Under the pieces are notes generated by a model. That model did not search any database and had not been told where the DNA came from. It saw nothing but the letters and a program-made list of their open reading frames with translations. The position numbers and the translations under genes were made by a program. From Rhodanobacteraceae bacterium (GTDB lineage Bacteria > Pseudomonadota > Gammaproteobacteria > Xanthomonadales > SZUA-5): a stretch of DNA of 64,000 bases. Of this stretch, positions 1 through 8,342 are shown piece after piece (the stretch's first letter is position 1; every line of letters starts with the position of its first letter). The stretch covers positions 1 to 64,000 of the forward strand of contig JADJPR010000004.1 in assembly GCA_016713135.1 (NCBI GenBank), read 5' to 3'.

Positions 1-507
1 CCACCCGCAGGAGGGCAAAAATCATCTCACTCGTGCACGCATCTGATCCGCTCGCGCATGAGCGCAGCCTGCTCACGGGGTGTGCACTACCCGAAAATGG
101 ATCGCCACCGACCGCGATCGGGCGAAATGCATCCGTCAATGGGCAATTTTCACCCGCGCGAGGGTAATAGGGTACTCGGCGACCGACGGATTCTGTCTTC
201 ACGCCAGTGCCGGCGCACCCGTCAACAGACGAAATCTGCTCGCTCGCGGATCGCAGTCGTCGGCGCGCGCTCAGCGTCAATGGGTCGCCGCATTCTGGCG
301 CCTCGTCACCCTGTTGCGGCCGTGCGAAGCCACATGGCGCCGCTGCAATGGCCCGTCGTGCCAAAGCAACACGGCATCGCGCCGGTGGTGCGTCAGGCGG
401 TGATGGTGCGCGCGAGCGCGCACGGCGTCGCTCAGTGCGCCGGCGTTCCCAGACCACAGATCGCGGGAATCTGACGCCGGACGGGGAGCATGCTTGCCAG
501 GGTGGTA
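1..507. other. No gene recognised
   Basis: All open frames here read as arginine/histidine-rich strings without domain-like composition, and none has a convincing ribosome binding site. I see no tRNA cloverleaf and no strong hairpin. The stretch lies downstream of the minus-strand SEC-C gene and may be the 3' flank of whatever lies left of the window. Confidence 0.5.
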
Positions 508-533
508 GAGCGCCGACGCGTACGTCGGCGCTC
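508..533. terminator. Perfect 11-bp hairpin downstream of the SEC-C gene
   Basis: GAGCGCCGACG at 508-518 pairs perfectly with CGTCGGCGCTC at 523-533 around a CGTA loop. It starts 7 bases after the reconstructed stop codon of the SEC-C gene, so it could end that transcript. There is no T tract on either side, so it may instead be a REP-like palindrome of the kind often found after genes in this group. Confidence 0.6.
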
Positions 534-539
534 CCATGC

Positions 540-779
540 TCACCGCGAGTAGTCCTGCCTCAAGGCGCCGTCGAAAGCTGCCGGTCGACAGGCAGCAGCG
601 TTTGAAACAGCCTCCCGGAGCCGCAGGGGCAGGGGTCGTTGCGGCCCAATTTCTCGGCCAGCACCTTGTCGCCGTTGACGACGCGATAGCCGCGCTTGAC
701 CTTGGTTTCGGAGGGGTAACCCTTGCGACGCTTACGCGTGATTTCGAAACATCACCTGGGATTCGATGCGCGTGTTCAT
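540..779 (-). pseudogene. SEC-C motif zinc-binding small protein, three frame breaks
   Basis: The ATG at 779, preceded by an AGGAGC ribosome site, opens only 15 codons (MNTRIESQVMFRNHA). If one T is dropped from each of three TTTC strings (TTT at 747-749, 605-607 and 574-576 on the minus strand) the region reads as a continuous 78-residue protein. It runs MNTRIESQVMFEITRKRRKG..., continues through GRNDPCPCGSGRLFKRCC, the SEC-C zinc motif also found at the SecA C-terminus, and ends in FDGALRQDYSR. Every phenylalanine codon of the reconstructed gene is one of these three sites, and no other position needs correction. The gene is therefore decayed, wrongly sequenced, or expressed by +1 frameshifting at UUU_C. 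The partner of the protein is unknown; small SEC-C proteins are generally unassigned. Confidence 0.75.
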
Positions 780-869
780 GGCACTGCTCCTGCGGCTGCC
801 CGTGGCGGGCGGCGCGCAGCATAGCGCTGCGGCGATAGACTTCCGACACCCTGGCCACGCCTTGCGCCC

Positions 870-1499
870 ATGAGCGAACCGTCCGCGACCGATGCCCGCC
901 GCCCGCTGACCAGCCGCAACACCGCCTGGGCGCACTGGATTGCGCGGCGGCTGGCGGCCACCGAGGTCACGCCGAACCAGATCTCGTTGGCGTCGATCGG
1001 CTTCGCGCTGGTCGGCGGCCTGCTGCTGCTGCGGCCCGACTGGCCGGTGGCGATGGTGTTCGCGGCGATCTGCATCCAGTTGCGCCTGCTGTGCAACCTG
1101 ATCGACGGGATGGTCGCGGTGGAGGGCGGCAAGGGCACGCCGGTGGGCGCGCTGTACAACGAGGTGCCGGACCGGGTGGCCGACAGCCTGTTCCTGATCG
1201 GTGCTGGCTATGGGGTGGGCCTGCCCGAACTCGGCTGGTTTGCCGCGCTGGTGGCGGCGCTGACTGCGTACATCCGCGTGCTGGGCGGCAGCCTGGGACT
1301 CAAGCAGGACTTCCGTGGGCCGCAGGCCAAGCCGCAACGGATGTTCGTACTCACCTTGGGCTGCCTCGCGGTTGCGTGGGAAGGCGTGCAGTACGGCTCG
1401 TGGCACAGCCTGTCGGCGGCGCTGTGGATCATCGCCGTTGGCAGCCTGCTGACGGCTGCGCTGAGGATCCGCGCGATTGCCCGCGAGTTGCAGGCATGA
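870..1499 (+). CDS. CDP-alcohol phosphatidyltransferase family membrane protein, variant active site
   Basis: This 209-residue protein has about five hydrophobic segments and matches the CDP-alcohol phosphatidyltransferase fold, which moves a phosphoalcohol from CDP-alcohol to an acceptor in phospholipid synthesis at the inner membrane. The signature region spans residues 76-105 (N76, D79-G80, A83, G93, N97, D101, D105). The family consensus is DxxDGxxAR-x8-GxxxDxxxD, so two of the four metal-binding Asp are Asn here (76 and 97) and the Arg after A83 is Val. The motif DGMVAVEGGK occurs in a recognised bacterial subgroup of unknown substrate, so loss of activity should not be assumed. The ATG at 870 gives a sensible N-terminus, but no strong ribosome site is seen. 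Confidence 0.8.
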   Translation: MSEPSATDARRPLTSRNTAWAHWIARRLAATEVTPNQISLASIGFALVGGLLLLRPDWPVAMVFAAICIQLRLLCNLIDGMVAVEGGKGTPVGALYNEVPDRVADSLFLIGAGYGVGLPELGWFAALVAALTAYIRVLGGSLGLKQDFRGPQAKPQRMFVLTLGCLAVAWEGVQYGSWHSLSAALWIIAVGSLLTAALRIRAIARELQA

Positions 1500-1536
1500 G
1501 TTGCCCGGGCGGGAGCGCACCGGAGCAGGTGGCTGC

Positions 1537-2643
1537 ATGAACGCACCGATCCTGGTTCTGATCGTCCTGCTCGGAACGGCGGTCATCGCCGGGCTGTTCT
1601 TCCTGCTCCGGAAGTCGGCGCTGGGCCAGGCGCAGAAGGCGCAGGCCGGATTGCCGGGCGAATGGGAAGCGCGCACGCTGGGTGGTGTGGCGCACCAGTT
1701 GAAGTTTCGCCCGCGCACCAGCGGCAAGAACTCGCAGCCGTCGCTGCTGTCGCTGCGCGTGGCCACCGCTTCGAAGATCGACCTGCAGATCAATCGCGAG
1801 AACTGGTTCGACCGATTCTGCAAGTCGCTCGGGATCGCGCGCGAGTTCCAGACCGGCAACCGCCCCTTCGATGACGCCTGGTACCTGCGCGGCGAGATCG
1901 ACACGCGCTTGGGCATGCAGCTCAAGCAGGGCGAGTTGCGCGGGAAGATCCACGGCCTGATGAGTGCCGGCTTCACCGAGTTGCGCCACCGGCCCGGCTG
2001 GCTGCAACTGGACTGGACCGGGTTCGACCCTGGCAAGCACACCATGCCGGGCGAGGTCGAGGTGGCTGCGTTGGCGGCTGTCGGCAGCGCGCTTCCGGCC
2101 GCCAGCAATGCGCCGATCCCGCGGCAGACCGCGGCCAAGGCCGCGCTGTGGAGCGTGGTCATCGGCTATGGCGCGTGTTTCCTGCTGGGCTTGGCCTACC
2201 CGCCCGTGCGCGAATGGGATCTGTGGCGGCTGGTGCTGCCGGCCGCTGCGCTCAGCTTCGCGATGTTCGCCTGGACCGCGGCCTTCGTGCTGCGCGGCTA
2301 CTCGCGCTCGCACGATCACTGGATCCTGCTGGCGGTGGCGGGATTGCTCTGCTGCACCATCGGCAGCCGTGGCGTGCTCGGCTGGTGGAACGGCCACGAA
2401 GACCCGTCGCCGGTGGGAGTGCAACAGGTGCAGGTGCTTTCCCATTGGACCTCACGACACAAGAACCGCACCACCTACCGGGTCAAGGTGCCCGACTGGA
2501 AGCGCGATGGTGCCACCCTGAGCTACCGCGTGGAGCGCCAGGAGTACGACCAGATCGCCCGCGGCGCGCGCACCTTCGAAGTGCGCACCCAGGCCGGGCG
2601 GCTACGCGTGGAATGGCAGCACGGATATCGCGTGCTGCCGTGA
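1537..2643 (+). CDS. Hypothetical four-TM membrane protein
   Basis: The 368-residue protein is not recognised. It begins with an N-terminal membrane segment (residues about 2-25), followed by a soluble domain of about 180 residues. Three more hydrophobic stretches follow near residues 205-225, 230-255 and 265-285, and then a soluble tail of about 80 residues. The frame is open upstream of the chosen ATG, but this ATG directly precedes the membrane anchor and has GGAGCAGG upstream. It starts 37 bases after the phosphatidyltransferase-like gene, so the two are probably co-transcribed and may share an envelope-lipid role; that is inference only. Confidence 0.75.
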   Translation: MNAPILVLIVLLGTAVIAGLFFLLRKSALGQAQKAQAGLPGEWEARTLGGVAHQLKFRPRTSGKNSQPSLLSLRVATASKIDLQINRENWFDRFCKSLGIAREFQTGNRPFDDAWYLRGEIDTRLGMQLKQGELRGKIHGLMSAGFTELRHRPGWLQLDWTGFDPGKHTMPGEVEVAALAAVGSALPAASNAPIPRQTAAKAALWSVVIGYGACFLLGLAYPPVREWDLWRLVLPAAALSFAMFAWTAAFVLRGYSRSHDHWILLAVAGLLCCTIGSRGVLGWWNGHEDPSPVGVQQVQVLSHWTSRHKNRTTYRVKVPDWKRDGATLSYRVERQEYDQIARGARTFEVRTQAGRLRVEWQHGYRVLP

Positions 2644-2673
2644 GGCGCGTCGGGCTGGTTTGAAAGAGCTTTT

Positions 2674-2801
2674 TTGTCCGCAAAGGACGCAAAGGACGCA
2701 AAGAAGAGCAGAGAAATCTGCCTGTGTCGCAATGGCATGGAGGTGCCCTGCAGCACTCAGGTTCCTGCATTCTTCGCGTCCTTTGCGTCCTTTGCGGACA
2801 A
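2674..2801. repeat. Tandem-repeat hairpin element (AAAGGACGC arms)
   Basis: The left arm (2674-2705) has three copies of a GCAAAGGAC unit starting TTGTCCGC. The right arm (2772-2801) is its near-perfect reverse complement. The spacer of about 66 bases is unique. The element fills the gap between two convergent genes and could act as a bidirectional terminator. The same arm sequence recurs at 8161-8306 with a different spacer. Confidence 0.85.
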
Positions 2802-2831
2802 GAATTCAGTGAGGATGGTGCGCCACGCGAC

Positions 2832-3278
2832 TCACTGCGCCGGCTTCCAACTCGCGCTGCCGAGCTGCCACTCGCCGTCGACGAAGCGCCAGCCGCTCTC
2901 GGTGTCGAACAGCTGCCCGGAATCCGGGATCAGGCCGCCGCCGCCGGTCACCAGGATGCGCATGCGCACCAGGGCGCGGTCGCCGTGCATTTCGATCTGC
3001 ATCCCGCTGGTGACCACGCTGATGCGCTGGTGCTGAAGCGCCACCAAGCGCAGCAAGTTCTGCAGGCCGGGCCGGTCGTATTCGGCTGCGTTGCCGGCAA
3101 AGTCCTCGGCGACATGGTCCATGAAGTCGCCGACCTTACGCTCCTCGCCGGCGATCTCGAGCGCTTCGATGGTGTCGCGCAGCGCCTGTTCGCTGGGGTC
3201 GCGACTGCATCCCGCCAGCAGCAGGGCGGCGAGCAGGCCGCAAAGGATCAGCCAGTTCGATTTCACGGCGCTTCGCAT
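2832..3278 (-). CDS. Putative lipoprotein, SnoaL/NTF2-like
   Basis: The 148-residue product starts MRSAVKSNWLILCGLLAALLL and has a lipobox LLAGC at about residues 21-25, so it should be lipidated and held in the membrane. The mature part (helical start, then strands ending in GWRFVDGEWQLGSASW) resembles NTF2/SnoaL-like ligand-binding folds, though this is pattern recognition only. The longer upstream frame was rejected because the ATG at 3278 has AGGGGGAAG in front of it and opens the signal peptide. It is transcribed divergently from fadD across a 91-base gap. Confidence 0.8.
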   Translation of the reverse strand: MRSAVKSNWLILCGLLAALLLAGCSRDPSEQALRDTIEALEIAGEERKVGDFMDHVAEDFAGNAAEYDRPGLQNLLRLVALQHQRISVVTSGMQIEMHGDRALVRMRILVTGGGGLIPDSGQLFDTESGWRFVDGEWQLGSASWKPAQ

Positions 3279-3369
3279 GACTTCCCCCTGTAATGCGGTT
3301 ATTTTCGACCAAATCAGCGCCGGGCGCGCGTCCCGGCTGCGGAATTCGATCATCCGAGGAGGGGAGACG

Positions 3370-5073
3370 ATGAGCACTGCACAGGCCATGCCGTGGCTGG
3401 CCCAGTATCCGGACGGAACGCCGCCCACCATCGACACCAACGAGTTCCCGTCGGTGGCCGATGTGATGAAGCTGGCCTTCGACCGATACCGCCACCGTCC
3501 CGCCTTCGTCAACATGGACAAGGTGCTGAGCTACGGCGACCTGGACCGCCTTTCGACCCAGTTCGGCGCCTTTTTGCGCAACAAGCTGGGCCTGGCCAAG
3601 GGCGACCGCGTGGCGATCATGCTGCCGAACGTCCTGCAGTACCCGGTGGCGCTGATGGGCATCCTGCGCGCAGGGCTGACGGTGGTGAACACCAACCCGA
3701 TGTACACCGCGCGCGAACTGAAGCACCAGCTCAACGACTCGGGCGCCAAGGCGATCCTGGTGCTGGAGAACTTCGCGACCACGCTGGAAGAGGTGATCAA
3801 GGAGACTCCGGTCAAGCACGTCATCACCACTGCGGTGGGCGACATGCTCGGCTTCCCGAAGTCCCTGATCGTCAACTTCGTGGTCAAGTACCGCAAGAAG
3901 GCGGTGCCGCCGTTCAACCTGCCGCAGGCGATCAAGTTCAACGACGCGCTGGCGCAGGGCAAGGGGCAGCAGATCCCGGCCACCCAGATCGGCCCCGAGG
4001 ACATCGCCTTCCTGCAGTACACCGGCGGCACCACCGGCGTGTCCAAGGGCGCGATGCTGACCCACCGCAACATGATCGCGAACATGCTGCAGGTGAAGCA
4101 CTGGTTCGGTCCGAATGTGAAGGAGGGCGAGGAGATCATCATCACCGCGCTGCCGCTGTATCACATCTTCGCGCTGACCTGTAACTGCCTGGTGTTCATG
4201 AACGTCGGCGGGCTCAATGTGCTGATCACCAACCCGCGCGACATGGCCGGCTTCGTCAAGGAAATCGGCAAGTACCGCTTCACCATCATCACCGGCGTCA
4301 ACACCCTGTTCAACGGATTGCTCAACACCCCGGGCTTTGGCGAGCTGGACTTCAGCACGCTGAAGCTGTCGATGGGCGGCGGCATGGCGGTGCAGCGCGC
4401 GGTGGCGGAGAAGTGGCAGCAAGTCACCAAGTGCGCGCTGTTCGAAGGCTATGGCATGACCGAGTCCTCGCCGGTGGCGACGGTCAACCGCCCGGACACC
4501 AAGGTCTACACGGGCTCCATCGGCGTGCCCGCGCCGAGCACGGAACTGTCGATCCAGGACGACGACGGCAAGCTGCTGGCGCAGGGCGAGGTCGGCGAGA
4601 TCTGCATCCGCGGCCCGCAGGTGATGAAGGGCTACTGGCAGCGTCCGGAAGAGACCGCCAAGACCATCACGCCCGACGGCTGGCTGCGCACCGGCGACAT
4701 CGGCAAGATGGACGAGAAGGGCTACTTCTACATCGTCGACCGCAAGAAGGACATGATCCTGGTCTCGGGCTTCAACGTGTACCCGAACGAGATCGAGGAC
4801 GTCGTCGCCACCCACCCCGGCGTGCTCGAAGTGGCTGCCGTCGGCATCCCGGACGACAAGTCCGGCGAGGCGGTCAAGCTGGTGATCGTCAAGAAGGATC
4901 CCAACCTCACCGTCGAGGACGTCAAGGCCCACTGCCGCGCCCAGCTCACCGGCTACAAACAGCCCAAGATCATCGAGTTCCGCACCGAACTGCCCAAGAC
5001 CAATGTCGGCAAGATCCTGCGCCGCGAACTGCGCGACTCGCCGACCAGCGTGCACAAGCTGCCGGGAGCGTAG
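3370..5073 (+). CDS. fadD: Long-chain fatty acid-CoA ligase
   Basis: This 567-residue adenylate-forming enzyme activates fatty acids with ATP and CoA for beta-oxidation or phospholipid use. The AMP-binding P-loop YTGGTTGVSKGA lies near residue 217, the YGMTESSP motif near 360, and the GWLRTGDIG and DRKKDMILVSGFNVYP hinge region near 436-470. The conserved catalytic Lys (NVGKILRREL) is near 545. Length and motif order match FadD. The upstream open frame was discarded because GAGGAGGGGA sits just before the ATG at 3370. It is divergent from a lipoprotein gene and followed by a dihydropyrimidinase. Confidence 0.95.
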   Translation: MSTAQAMPWLAQYPDGTPPTIDTNEFPSVADVMKLAFDRYRHRPAFVNMDKVLSYGDLDRLSTQFGAFLRNKLGLAKGDRVAIMLPNVLQYPVALMGILRAGLTVVNTNPMYTARELKHQLNDSGAKAILVLENFATTLEEVIKETPVKHVITTAVGDMLGFPKSLIVNFVVKYRKKAVPPFNLPQAIKFNDALAQGKGQQIPATQIGPEDIAFLQYTGGTTGVSKGAMLTHRNMIANMLQVKHWFGPNVKEGEEIIITALPLYHIFALTCNCLVFMNVGGLNVLITNPRDMAGFVKEIGKYRFTIITGVNTLFNGLLNTPGFGELDFSTLKLSMGGGMAVQRAVAEKWQQVTKCALFEGYGMTESSPVATVNRPDTKVYTGSIGVPAPSTELSIQDDDGKLLAQGEVGEICIRGPQVMKGYWQRPEETAKTITPDGWLRTGDIGKMDEKGYFYIVDRKKDMILVSGFNVYPNEIEDVVATHPGVLEVAAVGIPDDKSGEAVKLVIVKKDPNLTVEDVKAHCRAQLTGYKQPKIIEFRTELPKTNVGKILRRELRDSPTSVHKLPGA

Positions 5074-5132
5074 GGCCGGCGGGGTGGTTTGCCGGGTTCG
5101 GGTGCTGCATGAACTCCGAAGGGCCGGGCGCC

Positions 5133-5162
5133 GGTTGTGGGTTGTGGGTTCTGGGTTGTGGG
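5133..5162. repeat. Half of a GTTGTGG tandem-repeat element
   Basis: Four imperfect copies of a 7-base GTTGTGG-type unit lie between fadD and the dihydropyrimidinase gene. No complementary arm is visible nearby. The same unit forms the full hairpin at 25681-25798, so this is either a one-armed relic or a precursor. Confidence 0.7.
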
Positions 5163-5202
5163 CAGCGCGTGTCCTGATGGCCCGCATCGAAGGAGAAACC
5201 AG

Positions 5203-6615
5203 ATGAGCACACTGATCCGCGGTGGTACCGTGGTCGATTCGGAAACCAGCTGGCGCGCGGATGTGCTGCTGGCGGACGGCAAGATCGCGGCGATCGGCGA
5301 GGGGCTGGAAGCGCCGGCGGGTGCGACGGTGATCGATGCCGGGGATCGGCTGGTGATGCCGGGCGGGATCGATCCGCACACCCACATGCAGCTGCCCTTC
5401 ATGGGCACGGTGGCGAGCGACGATTTCTACACCGGCACCGCCGCGGGCCTGGCCGGCGGCACCACCAGCATCATCGATTTCGTCATTCCCAATCCGCAGC
5501 AGTCGCTGATGGAGGCCTACCAGACCTGGCGCGGCTGGGCGGAGAAGGCCTCGGCGGACTACGGCTTCCATGTCGCGATCACCTGGTGGGATGAGTCGGT
5601 GCACCGCGACATGGGCACGCTGGCGCAGGAGCACGGTGTGGCCAGCTTCAAGCACTTCATGGCTTACAAGAACGCCATCATGTGCGACGACGAGGCGCTG
5701 GTGTCGAGCTTCAGCCGCTGCATGGAGCTCGGCGCGCTGCCGACGGTGCACGCGGAGAATGGCGAGCTGGTGTTCCGCCTGCAGAAGCAGTTGCTGGCGC
5801 GGGGCATCACCGGGCCGGAAGGGCATCCGCTGTCGCGTCCGCCCGCGGTGGAAGGCGAGGCCGCCAACCGCGCCATCCGCATCGCCGAGGTGCTCGGCAC
5901 GCCGTTGTACGTCGTGCACGTCTCGGCCGAGCAGGCGCTGGAAGCCATCGCGCGTGCCCGCAACGAGGGCCAGCGGGTGTTTGGTGAGGTGCTGGCGGGG
6001 CATCTGCTGATCGACGACTCGGTCTATCGCAATCCCGATTTCACCTTCGCTGCGGGCCACGTGATGAGCCCGCCGTTCCGCCCGAAGCACCACCAGGACG
6101 CGCTCTGGGCTGGGCTGCAGGCAGGGCACTTGCACACCACCGCCACCGACCATTGCTGCTTCTGTGCGCCGCAGAAAGCCGCCGGCAAGGACGACTTCAC
6201 CAGGATCCCGAACGGCTGCGCCGGCATCGAGGACCGCATGAGCGTGCTCTGGCACTACGGTGTCGGCAGCGGCCGCCTGACCCCGAGCGAGTTCGTCCGG
6301 ATCACCTCGACCAACGCCGCGCAGATCTTCGGGCTGTTCCCGCGCAAGGGCGCGATGCGGGTCGGCGCGGATGCCGACGTGGTGGTCTGGGACGGCAACG
6401 GCTCGCGCACGATCTCGGCGAAGACCCACCACCAGAACATCGATTTCAACGTCTTCGAGGGCCGCACCGTCACCGGCATCGCCACCCACACCTTCGCCCG
6501 CGGACGTTTGTCCTGGGTCGAAGGCGATCTGCGCGCCGAGCGCGGGCACGGGCGCTACCTGCACCGCGCGACGCATGGACCGTACATCGAGGCGAGCGCG
6601 CGTCGGCGGGGATAG
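5203..6615 (+). CDS. hydA: Dihydropyrimidinase / D-hydantoinase
   Basis: The 470-residue amidohydrolase opens the ring of dihydropyrimidines or hydantoins, the second step of reductive pyrimidine breakdown. The metal-binding HTH motif is at residues 59-61. SFKHFMAYK at 148-156 carries the carboxylated bridging lysine of the family, TVHAENGE follows near 183, and a VHVSAEQ segment near 236. The start is fixed by AAGGAG placed 9 bases before the ATG. The other pathway genes (dihydropyrimidine dehydrogenase, beta-ureidopropionase) are not in the window, so the physiological substrate is open. Confidence 0.92.
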   Translation: MSTLIRGGTVVDSETSWRADVLLADGKIAAIGEGLEAPAGATVIDAGDRLVMPGGIDPHTHMQLPFMGTVASDDFYTGTAAGLAGGTTSIIDFVIPNPQQSLMEAYQTWRGWAEKASADYGFHVAITWWDESVHRDMGTLAQEHGVASFKHFMAYKNAIMCDDEALVSSFSRCMELGALPTVHAENGELVFRLQKQLLARGITGPEGHPLSRPPAVEGEAANRAIRIAEVLGTPLYVVHVSAEQALEAIARARNEGQRVFGEVLAGHLLIDDSVYRNPDFTFAAGHVMSPPFRPKHHQDALWAGLQAGHLHTTATDHCCFCAPQKAAGKDDFTRIPNGCAGIEDRMSVLWHYGVGSGRLTPSEFVRITSTNAAQIFGLFPRKGAMRVGADADVVVWDGNGSRTISAKTHHQNIDFNVFEGRTVTGIATHTFARGRLSWVEGDLRAERGHGRYLHRATHGPYIEASARRRG

Positions 6616-6620
6616 ACCCG

Positions 6621-6883
6621 TTCAACGCAGAGACGCAAAGGGCGCAGAGGAACGCGGAGAAGAGCGTTCGGAAATGGGGGCTTTCTCTGCGTCTTCGCGC
6701 AGCGCCGAGAGCGTAGCCCGATGTGCCGCGAAGCGGCTCACCGGGTGCTTGCCGCAAGTACCCGGGGAACGCGCTGCGCGCATACCGCCGGGCTACCCCT
6801 TGTCCGTTGAACACCGAGACGCAGAGAAAAGCGCTTAGGACACGCTTGATGCATTCTCCGCGCCCTCAGCGTCTCCGCGTTTA
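6621..6883. repeat. Composite intergenic repeat with nested palindromes
   Basis: This gap of about 290 bases carries AACGCAGAGACGCAAAGG at 6624-6641, a complementary CTCTGCGTCTTCGCG at 6685-6699, a second GAGACGCAGAG arm at 6816-6826 and a TCTCCGCGCCCTCAGCG arm near 6855. Nested between them, GTAGCCCG at 6713-6720 pairs with CGGGCTAC at 6789-6796, and CCGGGT pairs with ACCCGG further inside. It looks like two related hairpin elements merged around a BIME-like palindrome, lying between convergent genes. Confidence 0.65.
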
Positions 6884-6902
6884 ACCGGCCCGAAAGTGCC
6901 AA

Positions 6903-8132
6903 TCACCAGCGGCCGCTGGCGCCGCCCCCGCTGCTGCGGCCGCCGCCGAAGCTGCCGCCGGAACTGGACGAACTGCTGGGCGGCGGCAGTACCGGGAGCA
7001 CGCGGCGCTCCACGCGCACATCGTGGCAGTGCTGGCAGGTGCTGGTGACCTCGGCCAGGCCGGTGCTGTAACGGGTCGCGGAGGTGATCGTTTTGGATAC
7101 CGACGACAGCGCGCGCGACTTGCACGCGGTGCAATCGCTGTAGCGGGTGAACCAGGCGCGGCGCGAGAGCTTGTCCACCTGGCCGCAGGCCGGGCACAGG
7201 AACACGCGGTAGTCGACGCTGCGCAGCTTTTCCTCGGCCTGCTCGCCGGGCGACAGGTGCAGATCGTCGGCGCTCTCGTCCAGTTGGGTCATCTGCACAT
7301 TGCAGCGCGAGCACTTGCGACGACCAAGCCCGGTCACCCACCAGAGCATGCGCACGAACTTGTTCAGCAGCCACATCACGGCTGCCGCGAGCGTGCCGAG
7401 GATGCCAAGGCCCACTGCGGTTTCGGTGTCGAATTCCCTTGGACTTGCGGGCTCGGCGGCGGCGATGGGCGCCGCCGCGGGCGCGGGACGTGGGGTCTCG
7501 GCCTCGAAGGTCGCGGATGCCAGCGCAGTGGGATCGCTCGCGGCCGCCTGCGCGGCGGTCTGGTCGGCGGCAATCGGCGCCTCGGCGAAGCCGGCGAAGG
7601 TCGCCGGCAGGTCGCTGGCCGGGGGTAGTTCGGCCGGCCGCGACAGGTCGAGCGCATAGGCCGCGGCGAGCATGCCGCTGGCGCCGGCGACCATCGCCTG
7701 GTCGTAATTGCCCTTGCGGAAGCGCGGCACCATCTGCTGCTGCATCACGCGTTCGGCATGGGCGCGGTTGGCGCTGTTGTCGATGCCGTCGCCGAGGATG
7801 ATCTCGGCAGCGCGGTCGTCCATCGCCAGCAGGAGCAACAGGCCGTCATTGCGGCGGCGGTCGCCCACGCCCCAGCGGTTGAACAGATCGGTGGCGAAGC
7901 GCCGGTGGTCGGCGCCGCCAGTGGTGCGGATCACGGCCACGCCGAGCTGGCCACGGTCGCTGCGGTCCAGCGCCGCCGCCAGCCGGTCCAGCTCCGCGCG
8001 CGTGTCGGCCGCCAGCAGGTTGTGGCGGTCGGAAACGTAGCTCTGCGGCAGCGGCGGCGGCAGATCGGACAGCGTTTCGGCGCTGGCCGGGGCCGCGAGG
8101 ATGAAAAAGGCGAGGGCGATCAGGTGGCGCAT
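6903..8132 (-). CDS. TPM-domain (YgcG-type) secreted/membrane protein with zinc ribbons
   Basis: The 409-residue protein starts with a signal peptide cleaved after ...AAPASA. It has a TPM domain (about 30-170, PLPQSYVSDRHNLL... RWGVGDRRRNDGLLLLLA), an Ala/Pro-rich linker, a membrane segment near 240-262, and a cytoplasmic-type region with four CxxC pairs (CSRC, CPAC, CTAC, CQHC) suggesting two zinc ribbons. It ends in a Ser/Gly-rich tail (SSSSSSGGSFGGG) typical of YgcG proteins. TPM proteins are linked to membrane or photosystem maintenance, but the bacterial role is unclear. The longer frame upstream only translates the adjacent repeat arm, so ATG 8132 was chosen. Confidence 0.85.
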   Translation of the reverse strand: MRHLIALAFFILAAPASAETLSDLPPPLPQSYVSDRHNLLAADTRAELDRLAAALDRSDRGQLGVAVIRTTGGADHRRFATDLFNRWGVGDRRRNDGLLLLLAMDDRAAEIILGDGIDNSANRAHAERVMQQQMVPRFRKGNYDQAMVAGASGMLAAAYALDLSRPAELPPASDLPATFAGFAEAPIAADQTAAQAAASDPTALASATFEAETPRPAPAAAPIAAAEPASPREFDTETAVGLGILGTLAAAVMWLLNKFVRMLWWVTGLGRRKCSRCNVQMTQLDESADDLHLSPGEQAEEKLRSVDYRVFLCPACGQVDKLSRRAWFTRYSDCTACKSRALSSVSKTITSATRYSTGLAEVTSTCQHCHDVRVERRVLPVLPPPSSSSSSGGSFGGGRSSGGGASGRW

Positions 8133-8160
8133 GGAGGGTCCGTCAATTCCGAGAACGGCA

Positions 8161-8306
8161 TTTGGTCCGCAAAGGACGCAAAGGACGCAAAGGAAAGCGA
8201 TTGAAAACAAACAGGGCTTGGCAACTCGGTCCGCCAGTGGGTCTATGCAACTGATCCCACACCCATCCCGCTCTTCTTTGCGTCCTTTGCGTCCTTTGCG
8301 GACAAA
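8161..8306. repeat. Tandem-repeat hairpin element (AAAGGACGC arms), second copy
   Basis: The left arm (8161-8197) has GTCCGC followed by AAAGGACGC units. The right arm (8272-8306) is its reverse complement. The arms match the element at 2674-2801 almost base for base, while the spacer (about 74 bases) is unrelated. It separates the TPM gene from the end of the next minus-strand gene. Confidence 0.85.
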
Positions 8307-8342
8307 TGAATCTTTGGCAGCGTTCGAAAGTGTCGGTGAAGA

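Noticed and set aside
1..507. Several short frames at the left end as genes
   Set aside because: No ribosome sites, no domains, composition typical of random high-GC frames.
3136..6576. Minus-strand open frame of more than 1100 codons
   Set aside because: It is the antisense shadow of fadD and hydA, with His/Arg/Val-rich low-complexity translation and no domain; the plus-strand genes are certain.
8133..8210. N-terminal extension of the TPM protein
   Set aside because: FLCVLCVLCG is a translation of the AAAGGACGC repeat arm; the signal peptide starts at 8132.
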